DNA of 64,000 bases. Origin: Pseudomonas kilonensis. Lineage in GTDB: Bacteria > Pseudomonadota > Gammaproteobacteria > Pseudomonadales > Pseudomonadaceae. Below are positions 33,856 through 42,316 of this stretch, piece by piece. The stretch is from assembly GCF_001269885.1 (NCBI RefSeq), contig NZ_LHVH01000035.1, forward strand, positions 310,001 to 374,000, in the 5' to 3' direction. Numbering within the stretch: position 1 is the first letter of the stretch; the number at the start of each line of letters is the position of its first letter. The position numbers were made by a program, and so were the translations under genes. Below the pieces are notes generated by a model. It was not told the DNA's origin, ran no database searches, and saw nothing but the letters and a program-made list of their open reading frames with translations.

Positions 33856-34491
33856 ATGACGCGCATCGCCACCCCCCGCAAACCCCGCGCACGCAGCCAG
33901 GCCCGGATCGACACCATTCTTGATGCCGCCCGTACGCTGCTTGCCGCCGAAGGTGTGGCCAGCCTGTCGATCTACAGCGTCGCCGAGCGCGCCGGGATCC
34001 CGCCCTCTTCCGTGTACCACTTCTTCGCCAGCGTCCCGGCCCTGCTCGAAGCCCTGACCGCCGACATCCACGCCGCCTTTCGCGCCGGCCTGCAAGCACC
34101 GATTGATCATGCGGCGTTGAACCACTGGCACGACCTGTCACGGCTGGTGGAGCAACGCATGCTCACCATCTACAGCCAGGACGCCGCCGCTCGCCAACTG
34201 ATCCTGGCCCAGCACGGCCTGACCGAAGTCATCCAGGCCGACCGTCAGCACGACCTCGAGCTGGGCGACCTGATGCATAAGGTGTTCAACCACCATTTCG
34301 AGCTGCCGAGCTTGCCCAAAGACGTCGACGTATTCGCCCTGGCCATGGAACTGGGCGACCGCGTCTACGCCCGCTCGGTACAACAACACGGCCAGATCAC
34401 CCCGCGCATGGCCGAAGAAGGCATGCGGGTGTTCGATGCGTACCTGGGGTTGTACCTGCCGCCGTATCTGCCCAAGCGTGAAGCGCCCTGA
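33856..34491 (+). CDS. TetR-family transcriptional regulator
   Basis: A 211-residue protein with an N-terminal TetR helix-turn-helix (LSIYSVAERAGIPPSSVYHFF, about residues 40-58) after a basic tail (RKPRARSQAR). The C-terminal ligand domain is all-helical and not recognisable to subfamily. It stands alone between spuI and the convergent ssuF. The target and ligand are unknown; repeated dyads immediately upstream might be autoregulatory sites. Confidence 0.9.
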   Translation: MTRIATPRKPRARSQARIDTILDAARTLLAAEGVASLSIYSVAERAGIPPSSVYHFFASVPALLEALTADIHAAFRAGLQAPIDHAALNHWHDLSRLVEQRMLTIYSQDAAARQLILAQHGLTEVIQADRQHDLELGDLMHKVFNHHFELPSLPKDVDVFALAMELGDRVYARSVQQHGQITPRMAEEGMRVFDAYLGLYLPPYLPKREAP

Positions 34492-34552
34492 TCCCCTCGC
34501 CACAAAGTCCCCTTCCAGCCTCACCAACGCTAATTCACAAGCTGCCAAAAAA

Positions 34553-34588
34553 CCAAAAAGCCCCGAAGGGCTCACGCCGTCCGGGGCT
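34553..34588 (-). terminator. Rho-independent terminator of the ssu operon
   Basis: On the minus strand AGCCCCG...CGGGGCT is followed by TTTTTGGTTTTTT, 17 bases past the ssuF stop. It may also stop readthrough from the convergent tetR gene. Confidence 0.85.
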
Positions 34589-34604
34589 GCGGGTGACGCA
34601 TCGC

Positions 34605-34820
34605 TCACAACTTGGCGATAGACACCTCGGTGGATTTGACGAAGGCAATCACTTCGCTGCCGATCGCCAGTTCCAGCTCCTTGACCGAGCGGGTAGTGAT
34701 GACCGACGTGACAATGCCCGACGCGGTCTGCACGTCGATTTCCGACAGCACGTCGCCTTCGACGATTTCCTTGATGGTGCCTTTGAACTGGTTGCGTACG
34801 TTGATGGCTTTGATAGTCAT
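34605..34820 (-). CDS. ssuF: SsuF, molbindin-like (Mop domain) protein
   Basis: A 71-residue single Mop/TOBE domain (MTIKAINVRNQFKGTIKEIV, then VTSVITTRSVKELELAIGSE). Molbindins bind molybdate or other oxyanions as oligomers. In Pseudomonas ssu operons the last gene encodes such a protein and is needed for sulfonate growth in P. putida. The frame that extends further upstream overlaps ssuB and is rejected. Confidence 0.93.
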   Translation of the reverse strand: MTIKAINVRNQFKGTIKEIVEGDVLSEIDVQTASGIVTSVITTRSVKELELAIGSEVIAFVKSTEVSIAKL

Positions 34821-34845
34821 GGTGTCGATTCCTGTCTGGATGAAG

Positions 34846-35652
34846 TTATTGCGCCCAACGCAATTGCGTAGGCAAGGGTGAAACGGGTTCGGGTTCCGGC
34901 GGTTGGCCGGGCAAGGACAGCACACGGTTGAGGACTTCGGTTTCCAGGCTCGCCAGGCGATGAGAGCCGCGAACCCGTGGGCGTGGCAGGTCGATGGGCA
35001 GGTCGAGGCCGATCTGGCCGTCCTCGATCAGGATCACCCGATCGGCAATCGCTACCGCCTCGCTGACGTCGTGGGTCACCAGCAACACCGTGAAGCCGTG
35101 CTGCTGCCAGAGGTTTTCGATCAGTTGCTGCATCTCGATACGGGTCAGTGCGTCCAGCGCCCCCAAGGGTTCGTCGAGCAGCAACAGGCGTGGCTGATGA
35201 ATCAGCGCTCGGGCCAGGGCCACTCGTTGTTTCTGCCCACCGGACAACGCCGCCGGCCACTCATGGGCGCGGTCGGCCAAGCCGACGGCTTCCAGTGCCT
35301 GCAACGCCTGCGGGCGCCAGTTGCCCTTGAGCCCGAGGCCGACGTTGTCGATGACTTTTTTCCAGGGCAGCAAACGCGCTTCCTGGAACATCAACCGCGT
35401 GTCCTGTTGCGCGGCACTCAGCGGCGCCGAGCCCGCCAACAGTCGGCCATCGGTGGGTTGATCGAGCCCGGCCAGCAACCGCAGCAGGGTACTTTTGCCA
35501 CAACCGCTGCGACCGACCACGGCCACGAACTGCCCGGCCGGGATATGCAGGTCGATGTCGCGCAACACCTGGCGTGTGCCGAAGGTTTTTTGCAGCTTGC
35601 GCACCGCAAGCGGAATGCCACGCAGCAGGCGCGGAGGTTGTTGGGCGGTCAT
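34846..35652 (-). CDS. ssuB: SsuB, sulfonate ABC transporter ATPase
   Basis: A 268-residue ATPase with Walker A GRSGCGKSTLLRLLAG, signature LSGGQKQRVALARALI, Walker B LLLLDEPLGALD and H-loop LVTHDVSEAV. The ATG at 35652 has GGGAGG upstream and overlaps the ssuC stop. It energises alkanesulfonate import with SsuA and SsuC. Confidence 0.96.
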   Translation of the reverse strand: MTAQQPPRLLRGIPLAVRKLQKTFGTRQVLRDIDLHIPAGQFVAVVGRSGCGKSTLLRLLAGLDQPTDGRLLAGSAPLSAAQQDTRLMFQEARLLPWKKVIDNVGLGLKGNWRPQALQALEAVGLADRAHEWPAALSGGQKQRVALARALIHQPRLLLLDEPLGALDALTRIEMQQLIENLWQQHGFTVLLVTHDVSEAVAIADRVILIEDGQIGLDLPIDLPRPRVRGSHRLASLETEVLNRVLSLPGQPPEPEPVSPLPTQLRWAQ

Positions 35653-36431
35653 GCGGCACCTCCCTTGTTCACTTGGTAGGCCGGGTGCCAACGCAGCCAG
35701 ACCCGCTCAAGCCCGCGGGCGGCAAGGTCAGCCAATTTGCCCAGCACGGCATACAGAAGAATCGCCAGCACCACCACATCGGTCTGCAGGAATTCCCGGG
35801 CATTCATCGCCAGATAACCGATGCCGGAACTGGCCGAGATGGTTTCCGCCACGATCAGCGTCAGCCACATGAAACCCAGGGCAAAACGCACGCCCACCAG
35901 GATCGAAGGCAGGGCGCCAGGCAGGATCACCTGGCGAAACAGCCTGAAGCCGGACAAGCCGTAGCTGCGGGACATTTCCACCAGCGCCGGGTCGACGTTG
36001 CGAATGCCGTGGTAGGTGTTGAGGTAGATCGGGAACAACGTGCCCAGGGCCACCAGGAAAATTTTCGCCGACTCATCAATACCAAACCACAGGATCACCA
36101 ACGGAATCAGCGCCAGGTGCGGGATGTTCCGGACCATTTGCACGGAACTGTCCAACAGACGTTCGCCCCATTTCGACAAACCGGTGATGAAGCCCAGGGC
36201 CAGGCCGATGCCACCGCCGATCAGAAAGCCCACCGCAGCCCGCCAACCGCTGATCGCCAGGTGCGTCCAGATCTCGCCGCTGCGCACCAGGTTGACCCCG
36301 GCCTCGATCACGGCCACGGGTGCTGGCAGGATCCGCGTGGACAACCAACCGGCCGACACCGACAGTTGCCATACCGCCAGCAACAGCAGCGGCACCGCCC
36401 AGGGCGCGAGGGTGTGGATGATTTTCTTCAT
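35649..36431 (-). CDS. ssuC: SsuC, sulfonate ABC transporter permease
   Basis: A 260-residue BPD permease with about six membrane segments. The EAA-type loop is DPALVEMSRSYGLSGFRLFR before QVILPGALPSILVGVR. I chose the ATG at 36431 with GAGGCGG upstream; the longer frame overlaps ssuD. Partner of SsuB and SsuA. Confidence 0.95.
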   Translation of the reverse strand: MKKIIHTLAPWAVPLLLLAVWQLSVSAGWLSTRILPAPVAVIEAGVNLVRSGEIWTHLAISGWRAAVGFLIGGGIGLALGFITGLSKWGERLLDSSVQMVRNIPHLALIPLVILWFGIDESAKIFLVALGTLFPIYLNTYHGIRNVDPALVEMSRSYGLSGFRLFRQVILPGALPSILVGVRFALGFMWLTLIVAETISASSGIGYLAMNAREFLQTDVVVLAILLYAVLGKLADLAARGLERVWLRWHPAYQVNKGGAA

Positions 36432-36438
36432 GGCCGCC

Positions 36439-37587
36439 TCAGCTCTGGGACGCGGCTTTGGGAAGAATATCGTTGGCGACCATTTCACCGAACGGGCTCA
36501 CATAGCCCTGGCTTTTCGGTAATTCCGGGCGCTCGACGTCCAGGTGGGGGAACAACAGTTCCGCCACACGGTAGGACTCTTCCAGGTGTGGATAACCGGA
36601 GAAGATAAAGGTGTCGATGCCAAGGTCAGCGTATTCCTTGACCCGCGCCGCCACGGTCGGACCATCGCCCACCAGCGCCGTACCGGCCCCGCCGCGAACC
36701 AGGCCGACGCCGGCCCAGAGGTTGGGGCTGACTTCCAGCTTGTCGCGACGGCCACCGTGCAGGGCGGCCATGCGTTGCTGGCCCACCGAATCGAAGCGCG
36801 CCAGGGACGCCTGGGCACGGGCGATGGTGTCGTCGTCCAGGTGAGAGATCAGCCGGTCGGCCGCTTGCCAGGCCTCGGCATTGGTTTCCCGCACGATCAC
36901 ATGCAGGCGAATGCCGAAGCGCACGGTACGGCCGAGCTTCGCGGCCTTGGCTCGCACCTGCTCGATTTTTTCCGCGACAGCTGCGGGCGGCTCGCCCCAG
37001 GTCAGCACCATTTCCACCTGCTCGGCTGCCAAATCCTGGGCGGCTTCCGACGAGCCACCGAAATACAGCGGCGGACGCGGTTGCTGAATCGGTGGGTAGA
37101 GCAGCTTGGCGCCCTTCACACTGATGTGCTCACCGTCGTAATCCACGGTTTCGCCTTCCAGCACCCGGCGCCAGATGCGGGTGAATTCCACCGACGCCTG
37201 GTAACGTTGTTCGTGGTCGAGGAACAGCCCATCGCCGGCCAACTCATCCGGGTCGCCGCCGGTCACCAGGTTGAACAACGCACGTCCGCCGGACAACCGG
37301 TCCAGGGTCGCAGCCTGACGCGCTGCCACCGTCGGGGAAATGATCCCGGGGCGCAGGGCAACGAGGAATTTCAGGCGTTGGGTCACCGGAATCAACGAAG
37401 CGGCCACCAGCCAGGAGTCCTCGCAGGAACGCCCGGTGGGGATCAACACGCCGCCGAAACCCAGTCGATCCGCCGCTTGGGCGACCTGCTGCAGGTAACC
37501 GTGATCAACGGCACGGGCGCCTTCGGCAGTGCCAAGGTAATGGCCGTCGCCGTGGGTAGGCAGGAACCAGAAAATATTGAGGCTCAT
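36439..37587 (-). CDS. ssuD: SsuD, FMNH2-dependent alkanesulfonate monooxygenase
   Basis: A 382-residue luciferase-like TIM-barrel flavin monooxygenase starting MSLNIFWFLPTHGDGHYLG. The family's active-site segments include GRSCEDSWLVAASL (Cys near residue 54) and the C-terminal RGGAGTALVGDGPTVAARV. It cleaves C-S bonds of alkanesulfonates to sulfite and aldehyde using FMNH2 from SsuE. AGGAG lies upstream of the ATG. Confidence 0.97.
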   Translation of the reverse strand: MSLNIFWFLPTHGDGHYLGTAEGARAVDHGYLQQVAQAADRLGFGGVLIPTGRSCEDSWLVAASLIPVTQRLKFLVALRPGIISPTVAARQAATLDRLSGGRALFNLVTGGDPDELAGDGLFLDHEQRYQASVEFTRIWRRVLEGETVDYDGEHISVKGAKLLYPPIQQPRPPLYFGGSSEAAQDLAAEQVEMVLTWGEPPAAVAEKIEQVRAKAAKLGRTVRFGIRLHVIVRETNAEAWQAADRLISHLDDDTIARAQASLARFDSVGQQRMAALHGGRRDKLEVSPNLWAGVGLVRGGAGTALVGDGPTVAARVKEYADLGIDTFIFSGYPHLEESYRVAELLFPHLDVERPELPKSQGYVSPFGEMVANDILPKAASQS

Positions 37588-37611
37588 GGAGTGGTCTCCT
37601 AAGGGATCGAA

Positions 37612-38577
37612 TTACTGCGCGTTCGCAACGGCCGCCGGCGGCGTCCAGATCACGTCCTTGATGCTCAAGGGTTTGGGAATCAATTTGAGCTGATAGAAGC
37701 TGTCGGCGATTTTCTGCTGCGCCGCCACCACCTCCGGCGTGAGGAACAACGCCCCGTAGCCTTGGCGTTTCACCGCCGTCAGGGTGATGTCCGCCGGTAG
37801 GCCAAGCAGCGGCGATACTTGCTTGGTCACGTCTTCAGGGTTGGCCTTGGACCACTCCCCCACTGCCCGCACCTCCTCCACCAGCGTCGTGATGACCTGG
37901 GGATTTTTTTGCGCATAAGGTTTGGTGGCGAGGTAGAACTGGTGGTTATCGACGATGCCTTTGCCGTCACGCAGGGTGCGTGCCTGCAACTGCTGTTCAG
38001 CGGCCGCCTGGTACGGATCCCAGATCACCCAGGCGTCCACGCTGCCACGTTCGAACGCGGCGCGGGCGTCGGCCGGCGGCAGGAAAATGGTCTGGATATC
38101 GGAATATTTCAGGCCGGCATCCTCCAGCGCCCGCACCAGCAGGTAGTGGACATTGGAGCCTTTGTTCAGCACGACTTTCTTGCCCTTGAGGTCTTGCACC
38201 GACTGGATGGCAGAGCCTTTGGGCACCAGGATCGCTTCGCTGGTGGGCGCCGGTGGTTCGTAGGCGACATAAAGCAGGTCGGCGCCGGCGGCCTGGGCAA
38301 ACACCGGCGGGGTTTCACCGGTCACGCCAAAGTCGATGGAGCCGACGTTCAAGCCTTCAAGCAGCTGCGGGCCGCCGGGGAACTCGGTCCATTGCACGTC
38401 CACGCCTTGGGCTGCGAGGCGTTTTTCCAATGTTCCCTTGGCTTTGAGCAGCACCAGGGTGCCGTACTTCTGATAACCGATCCGCAAGGTCTCGGCTTGA
38501 GCTTGAGTAATGACGCCGAGGGACACAGCCGCAGCAAACAGAGCGACCAGCCCGCGACGCAAAATGACAGTGCGCAT
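37612..38577 (-). CDS. ssuA: SsuA, periplasmic sulfonate-binding protein
   Basis: A 321-residue binding protein with a signal peptide cleaved near TQAQA-E (residue 28). Family features are RIGYQKYGTLVLLKAKGTLE and DAWVIWDPYQAAAEQQ. It delivers aliphatic sulfonates to SsuBC. AGGAGAGG precedes the ATG. Confidence 0.95.
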   Translation of the reverse strand: MRTVILRRGLVALFAAAVSLGVITQAQAETLRIGYQKYGTLVLLKAKGTLEKRLAAQGVDVQWTEFPGGPQLLEGLNVGSIDFGVTGETPPVFAQAAGADLLYVAYEPPAPTSEAILVPKGSAIQSVQDLKGKKVVLNKGSNVHYLLVRALEDAGLKYSDIQTIFLPPADARAAFERGSVDAWVIWDPYQAAAEQQLQARTLRDGKGIVDNHQFYLATKPYAQKNPQVITTLVEEVRAVGEWSKANPEDVTKQVSPLLGLPADITLTAVKRQGYGALFLTPEVVAAQQKIADSFYQLKLIPKPLSIKDVIWTPPAAVANAQ

Positions 38578-38667
38578 GGCGCCTCTCCTTTTTGCTGTGG
38601 GGTTTTGGCTGCACCTGCTGGGCCGTTGGCGGCTGAGTAAGGTGAGTTGAATCAGGGTGTTCGGGGT

Positions 38668-39261
38668 TCAAATGCTCCAGCGAGCACTCAACAAACGTTC
38701 GTTCAATACACTGGGGTCCAGCGGCCTGGGCCGACGGGCCATGGCGCTGAAAAACTGTTCCAGCGCCTCGTCCAGACGCTGTTGCAATGCTGGTGTCAAT
38801 TGCGCCTGGGCACTGCCTTCGCCATACGCGATCTGGCTGTCCTCGGCAAAGATCCCATGGAGCATTTCCTGGGCCTTGAGCGCAGACAACACCGGCTTGA
38901 GGGCGTAGTCCACCGCCAACATGTGGGCGATACTGCCGCCGGTTGCCATCGGCAACACCACTTTATGGGCCAGGGCGCGCTCAGGCAGCAGATCCAGCAC
39001 AGTCTTCAGCGCACCGGAAAAAGACGCCTTGTACACCGGCGTGGCAATCACCAAACCGTCGGCATTTTCGATCTGGGCCAGCAGGTCGACCACCTTCGGG
39101 CTGTCGAAGCGGGCATGGAGCAGATCTTCGGCCGGGAAGTCGCGCACCTGATAGCTCACCACTTCCACACCTTGCTGCTGCAACCAGCGTTGCGACCGCT
39201 CCAGCAGCACCCCGGAGCGGGAGCGTTGGCTGGGGCTGCCACCGAGTAAGACGACCAACAT
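38668..39261 (-). CDS. ssuE: SsuE, NAD(P)H-dependent FMN reductase
   Basis: A 197-residue flavodoxin-fold reductase. The phosphate-binding loop is LLGGSPSQRSRSGVLL and the flavin-edge segment is ATPVYKASFSGALKTVLDLL. It supplies FMNH2 to SsuD and is the first gene of ssuEADCBF. The gene order EADCBF is the one known in P. putida. Confidence 0.96.
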   Translation of the reverse strand: MLVVLLGGSPSQRSRSGVLLERSQRWLQQQGVEVVSYQVRDFPAEDLLHARFDSPKVVDLLAQIENADGLVIATPVYKASFSGALKTVLDLLPERALAHKVVLPMATGGSIAHMLAVDYALKPVLSALKAQEMLHGIFAEDSQIAYGEGSAQAQLTPALQQRLDEALEQFFSAMARRPRPLDPSVLNERLLSARWSI

Positions 39262-39413
39262 GCCTGCTATTCCTTAACTGTCACGTGCGATTCGCGGTGG
39301 GCGATCTCGCTGCATGGGTCAAACCATAACAGGGGATTCATATATCTTTAAATCATATTTATTCATTTGGTTATGCGATTTTGAGATATTAAATTCACTT
39401 TCCTTGGCGCAAT

Positions 39414-39435
39414 AAAAAAGGCCGTCGAAACGGCC
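39414..39435 (-). terminator. Terminator downstream of lsfA
   Basis: On the minus strand GGCCGT-TTCG-ACGGCC followed by TTTTTTATT. It has a stable UUCG tetraloop and a T-run, and closes the lsfA transcript. The interval 39262-39413 is AT-rich and presumably holds the ssuE promoter; no regulator site was identified with confidence. Confidence 0.85.
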
Positions 39436-39490
39436 AAAACCCTGCTTATGGAAGTATCTAATCCGAGTCCCGCGCAGACCGGAAGTCAGC

Positions 39491-39556
39491 CTTCGCGAGC
39501 AAGCCCGCTCCCACATTGGAATGCGTACTCCTGTGGGAGCGGGCTTGCTCGCGAAG
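39491..39556. repeat. REP doublet (REPIN)
   Basis: CTTCGCGAGCAAGCCCGCTC and its exact complement flank a 16-base spacer, forming a long hairpin. It lies between the lsfA stop and its terminator. Confidence 0.9.
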
Positions 39557-39588
39557 GCGATTGCAGCCATTAAAGAAAATCCGAAGCT

Positions 39589-40227
39589 CTACTTGTTGGG
39601 CTGTGGAGTCAGGCGCAGGTAAGGCTTCACGGCGCGGTAGCCCTTGGGAAAACGCTGCTTGAGTTCCTCTTCATCCTTGAGCGACGGCACGATCACCACT
39701 TCATCACCGTCCTGCCAGTTGGCCGGGGTGGCGACTTTGTAGTTGTCGGTCAGTTGGAGCGAGTCGATCACCCGCAGGATTTCGTTGAAATTGCGCCCGG
39801 TGCTGGCCGGGTAGGTGATGGTCAGGCGGATTTTCTTGTTCGGGTCGATCACGAACAGTGAGCGCACGGTCAAGGTGTCGCTGGCGTTGGGGTGGATCAG
39901 GTCGTACAGGTCCGACACCTTGCGGTCGGCATCGGCCAGGATCGGAAAATTGACCACGGCGTTCTGGGTCTCGTTGATGTCCTCGATCCACTTGTGGTGC
40001 GAGTCCACCGGGTCGACCGAAAGGGCAATGGCCTTGACCCCGCGCTGGGCGAACTCGTCCTTGAGCTTGGCGGTGAGGCCCAGCTCGGTGGTGCAAACTG
40101 GGGTGAAATCCGCCGGATGGGAGAACAACACGCCCCAGCTGTCGCCGAGCCATTCGTGGAAGCGGATCTTGCCGGCGCTGGAATCCTGTTCGAAGTCGGG
40201 GGCGATATCGCCGAGTCTGAGGCTCAT
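39589..40227 (-). CDS. lsfA: LsfA, 1-Cys peroxiredoxin
   Basis: A 212-residue Prx6-type peroxiredoxin. The peroxidatic Cys is in PADFTPVCTTELG (about residue 45), with a conserved Arg downstream and the long C-terminal dimerisation region of the 1-Cys class. It reduces hydroperoxides. In Pseudomonas LsfA is known as a low-sulfur-induced protein, which fits its place next to the ssu operon. Confidence 0.93.
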   Translation of the reverse strand: MSLRLGDIAPDFEQDSSAGKIRFHEWLGDSWGVLFSHPADFTPVCTTELGLTAKLKDEFAQRGVKAIALSVDPVDSHHKWIEDINETQNAVVNFPILADADRKVSDLYDLIHPNASDTLTVRSLFVIDPNKKIRLTITYPASTGRNFNEILRVIDSLQLTDNYKVATPANWQDGDEVVIVPSLKDEEELKQRFPKGYRAVKPYLRLTPQPNK

Positions 40228-40460
40228 GGTGCGGCTCCTGGATGAGGTTGTTGTGAGCCCAACTTTGCACCGGTTTGGATTGCTTTAAAAAGAATAAATA
40301 TCCATTTATCTAGATCTATAGGGAATATAAAAACTGTTCACTGGCGCCACAACGCATAGCGGCCCAAGATCATTTCCGAGGTTTCGAGAAGGCCTCGAGT
40401 TGCTGAAAAGAGGAGAAGGTTCGGGGAAGGCTACAGGGGTGGGCCAGACCCGAAACGCAA

Positions 40461-40498
40461 AAGCCCCGTCCGGCGTGTTTCCGGGCGGGGCTTTTTTT
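40461..40498 (-). terminator. Terminator of the OprD-family porin gene
   Basis: AAGCCCCGTCCGG and CCGGGCGGGGCTT form a 12-13-bp stem (one mismatch). T-runs lie on both sides, so it may work in both directions. It is 14 bases beyond the porin stop on the minus strand. Confidence 0.85.
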
Positions 40499-40511
40499 AC
40501 TTCGCTACGTC

Positions 40512-41843
40512 TTACATGAAGTTGTAAGTGTAGTTGAAGATCAGGCGGGTCTGATCCCGGTCAGCGCCGGAACCACTACCAGTGCCGCGGTAAGAACCGT
40601 GACGCAGCGTGGTGCCGAAACCTTTCAGAGCACCTTGCTGGACGACGTAATCCAAGCGCATGTCGCGTTCCCACTCGGACGAATCGCTTCCACCTGCGGT
40701 CGTGGACTTGATGTTTTCACCATGCAAGTAGGCGACAGCGGCTTTCAGGCCCGGAACGCCCAGACCGGTGAAGTCATAGGAGTATTGACCGAAGGTGGTG
40801 TTTTCACCGGCACGGACGAATCCGTTGATCATGCTATCGGTGAACAGGTAGAAGCTCGAACCACCGGCACCTTCATTTCGGCCGTTGCCATCAAGCACGC
40901 TGCCCTGGTTCAGGTAAACGAAACCACCGTCATCACCGACTTGCTGGTGACCCAACATGAAGGCACTGCCACCCAGGGAGTAGGTGAACATGGCGCTCCA
41001 GGTTTTGTTATCGACCACACCCTGTTCTTTGGCATAGCCACCGTTGTTATCGAAATCATAACCCGCATCGCCGTTGCGGCCATCCGAGCTACTGTCGAAG
41101 TAACGCAGGTCTGTCTTGAACGACTGGCCTTCGGTGATCGGGAAAACATGTACAGCGCCCAGGAAGTGCTGCTTGTAGTAATCCTGCAGGTTGGCGTAGT
41201 AGTACTGCAGGGTCAGGTCTTTGGTGACCTTCCAATCAGCACCGGCGTAGCGGAATTGATTGCTTTCCTCGGTACCACCAGAGACTGCCAAGCCGGTACG
41301 GTTGCTCGATGCACGACCAACAGCATGTTCCAGCTGACCAGCGTTGAACGTTACGTTGTCCAGGTCCTTGGAGGTGATGGTGCCACCTTCGAAGGTTTGC
41401 GGCAGCAGACGACCGTCGCTGGCGACCAGGATCGGCAGGTTAGGCGCCAGGGCACCACCCAGGTGGGCTTCGGTCTTGGAGAACAGCGCCTTGACGTTGC
41501 CCGACAGACGGCTCCAGTTGTGCACGGCGGAGCCATCGGTGTCGCTTGGAACGAAGGTGTTGCTGTTGGGGTGTTGGCCTTTGCCACCATCGAGATGGAT
41601 CCCCACCAATGCCTGGGCATCAATACCAAACCCCACGACGCCTTGAGTGAAGCCGGACTTGTAGTCGAACTTCAGACCAGTAGCGGTTTCACGCTGGTCG
41701 GCACCGCCTTCGCGGTTATCGTTATCAAAGTACAACGTACGAGAACTGACAGACGCCTTGCTGTCTTCGATAAAACCAGCGGCGCCTGCCTGCTGCGCCA
41801 GAACCCCAACGGCCACAGCCAGGGCCAAGGTGGACTTGTTCAT
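40512..41843 (-). CDS. OprD-family outer-membrane porin
   Basis: A 443-residue protein with a signal peptide cleaved near AGAAG (residue 22). It has the OprD start FIEDSKASVSSRTLYFDND, many alternating beta strands and a C-terminal aromatic end (YTYNFM). OprD-family channels admit basic amino acids, dicarboxylates or aromatics, and the substrate cannot be told here. OprE is possible because oprE lies near the spu genes in P. aeruginosa, but this is inference. The 473 bases upstream (41844-42316) contain AT-rich promoter-like sequence near 42010-42030 and no gene. Confidence 0.92.
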   Translation of the reverse strand: MNKSTLALAVAVGVLAQQAGAAGFIEDSKASVSSRTLYFDNDNREGGADQRETATGLKFDYKSGFTQGVVGFGIDAQALVGIHLDGGKGQHPNSNTFVPSDTDGSAVHNWSRLSGNVKALFSKTEAHLGGALAPNLPILVASDGRLLPQTFEGGTITSKDLDNVTFNAGQLEHAVGRASSNRTGLAVSGGTEESNQFRYAGADWKVTKDLTLQYYYANLQDYYKQHFLGAVHVFPITEGQSFKTDLRYFDSSSDGRNGDAGYDFDNNGGYAKEQGVVDNKTWSAMFTYSLGGSAFMLGHQQVGDDGGFVYLNQGSVLDGNGRNEGAGGSSFYLFTDSMINGFVRAGENTTFGQYSYDFTGLGVPGLKAAVAYLHGENIKSTTAGGSDSSEWERDMRLDYVVQQGALKGFGTTLRHGSYRGTGSGSGADRDQTRLIFNYTYNFM

Positions 41844-42316
41844 GCTTCGCTCCTCTCGTTTTCTAATTCTTGTGTGTCTTTGGCTCCGGATCGAACGCCC
41901 GGAATCCGCGGATGCGCGATTAGCGCCAGACCGTGACTAACAAGTCAATCGTAAGCATTTATCACTACGACTATGGTCTAACCCCTCTACATCGGCCCGC
42001 AGGATAATGGATTCTTTATAATCCCAAAAAGAATTGTTTCAACAGTTTTCAGCTCGTTTGGGAATATAGCCGTCATCCAAGCTTCGTCAACCGTGACCCG
42101 GCGTATCGGCCAGCCTGCTGATTACTGAATGGTTTTCTGTCGGGACCTCCCAAAAAGGAAATCCTCGGCGTAGAGGCATGCTCTTGATGCTCATTGGCTA
42201 CGCGCCGGGAACTGCGAAGGTTGCGATCTTGATCGCTATGCGCCTGACGATTCATTGTCTGAAATCAAAAAGACGCAACCTGCGACAGTCCCACGCAGGT
42301 AGGAATGACCAGGGGG

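Noticed and set aside
42073..42255. 60-codon minus-strand frame between the porin gene and argA
   Set aside because: No ribosome binding site, and no hydrophobic or domain-like pattern; the interval appears non-coding.
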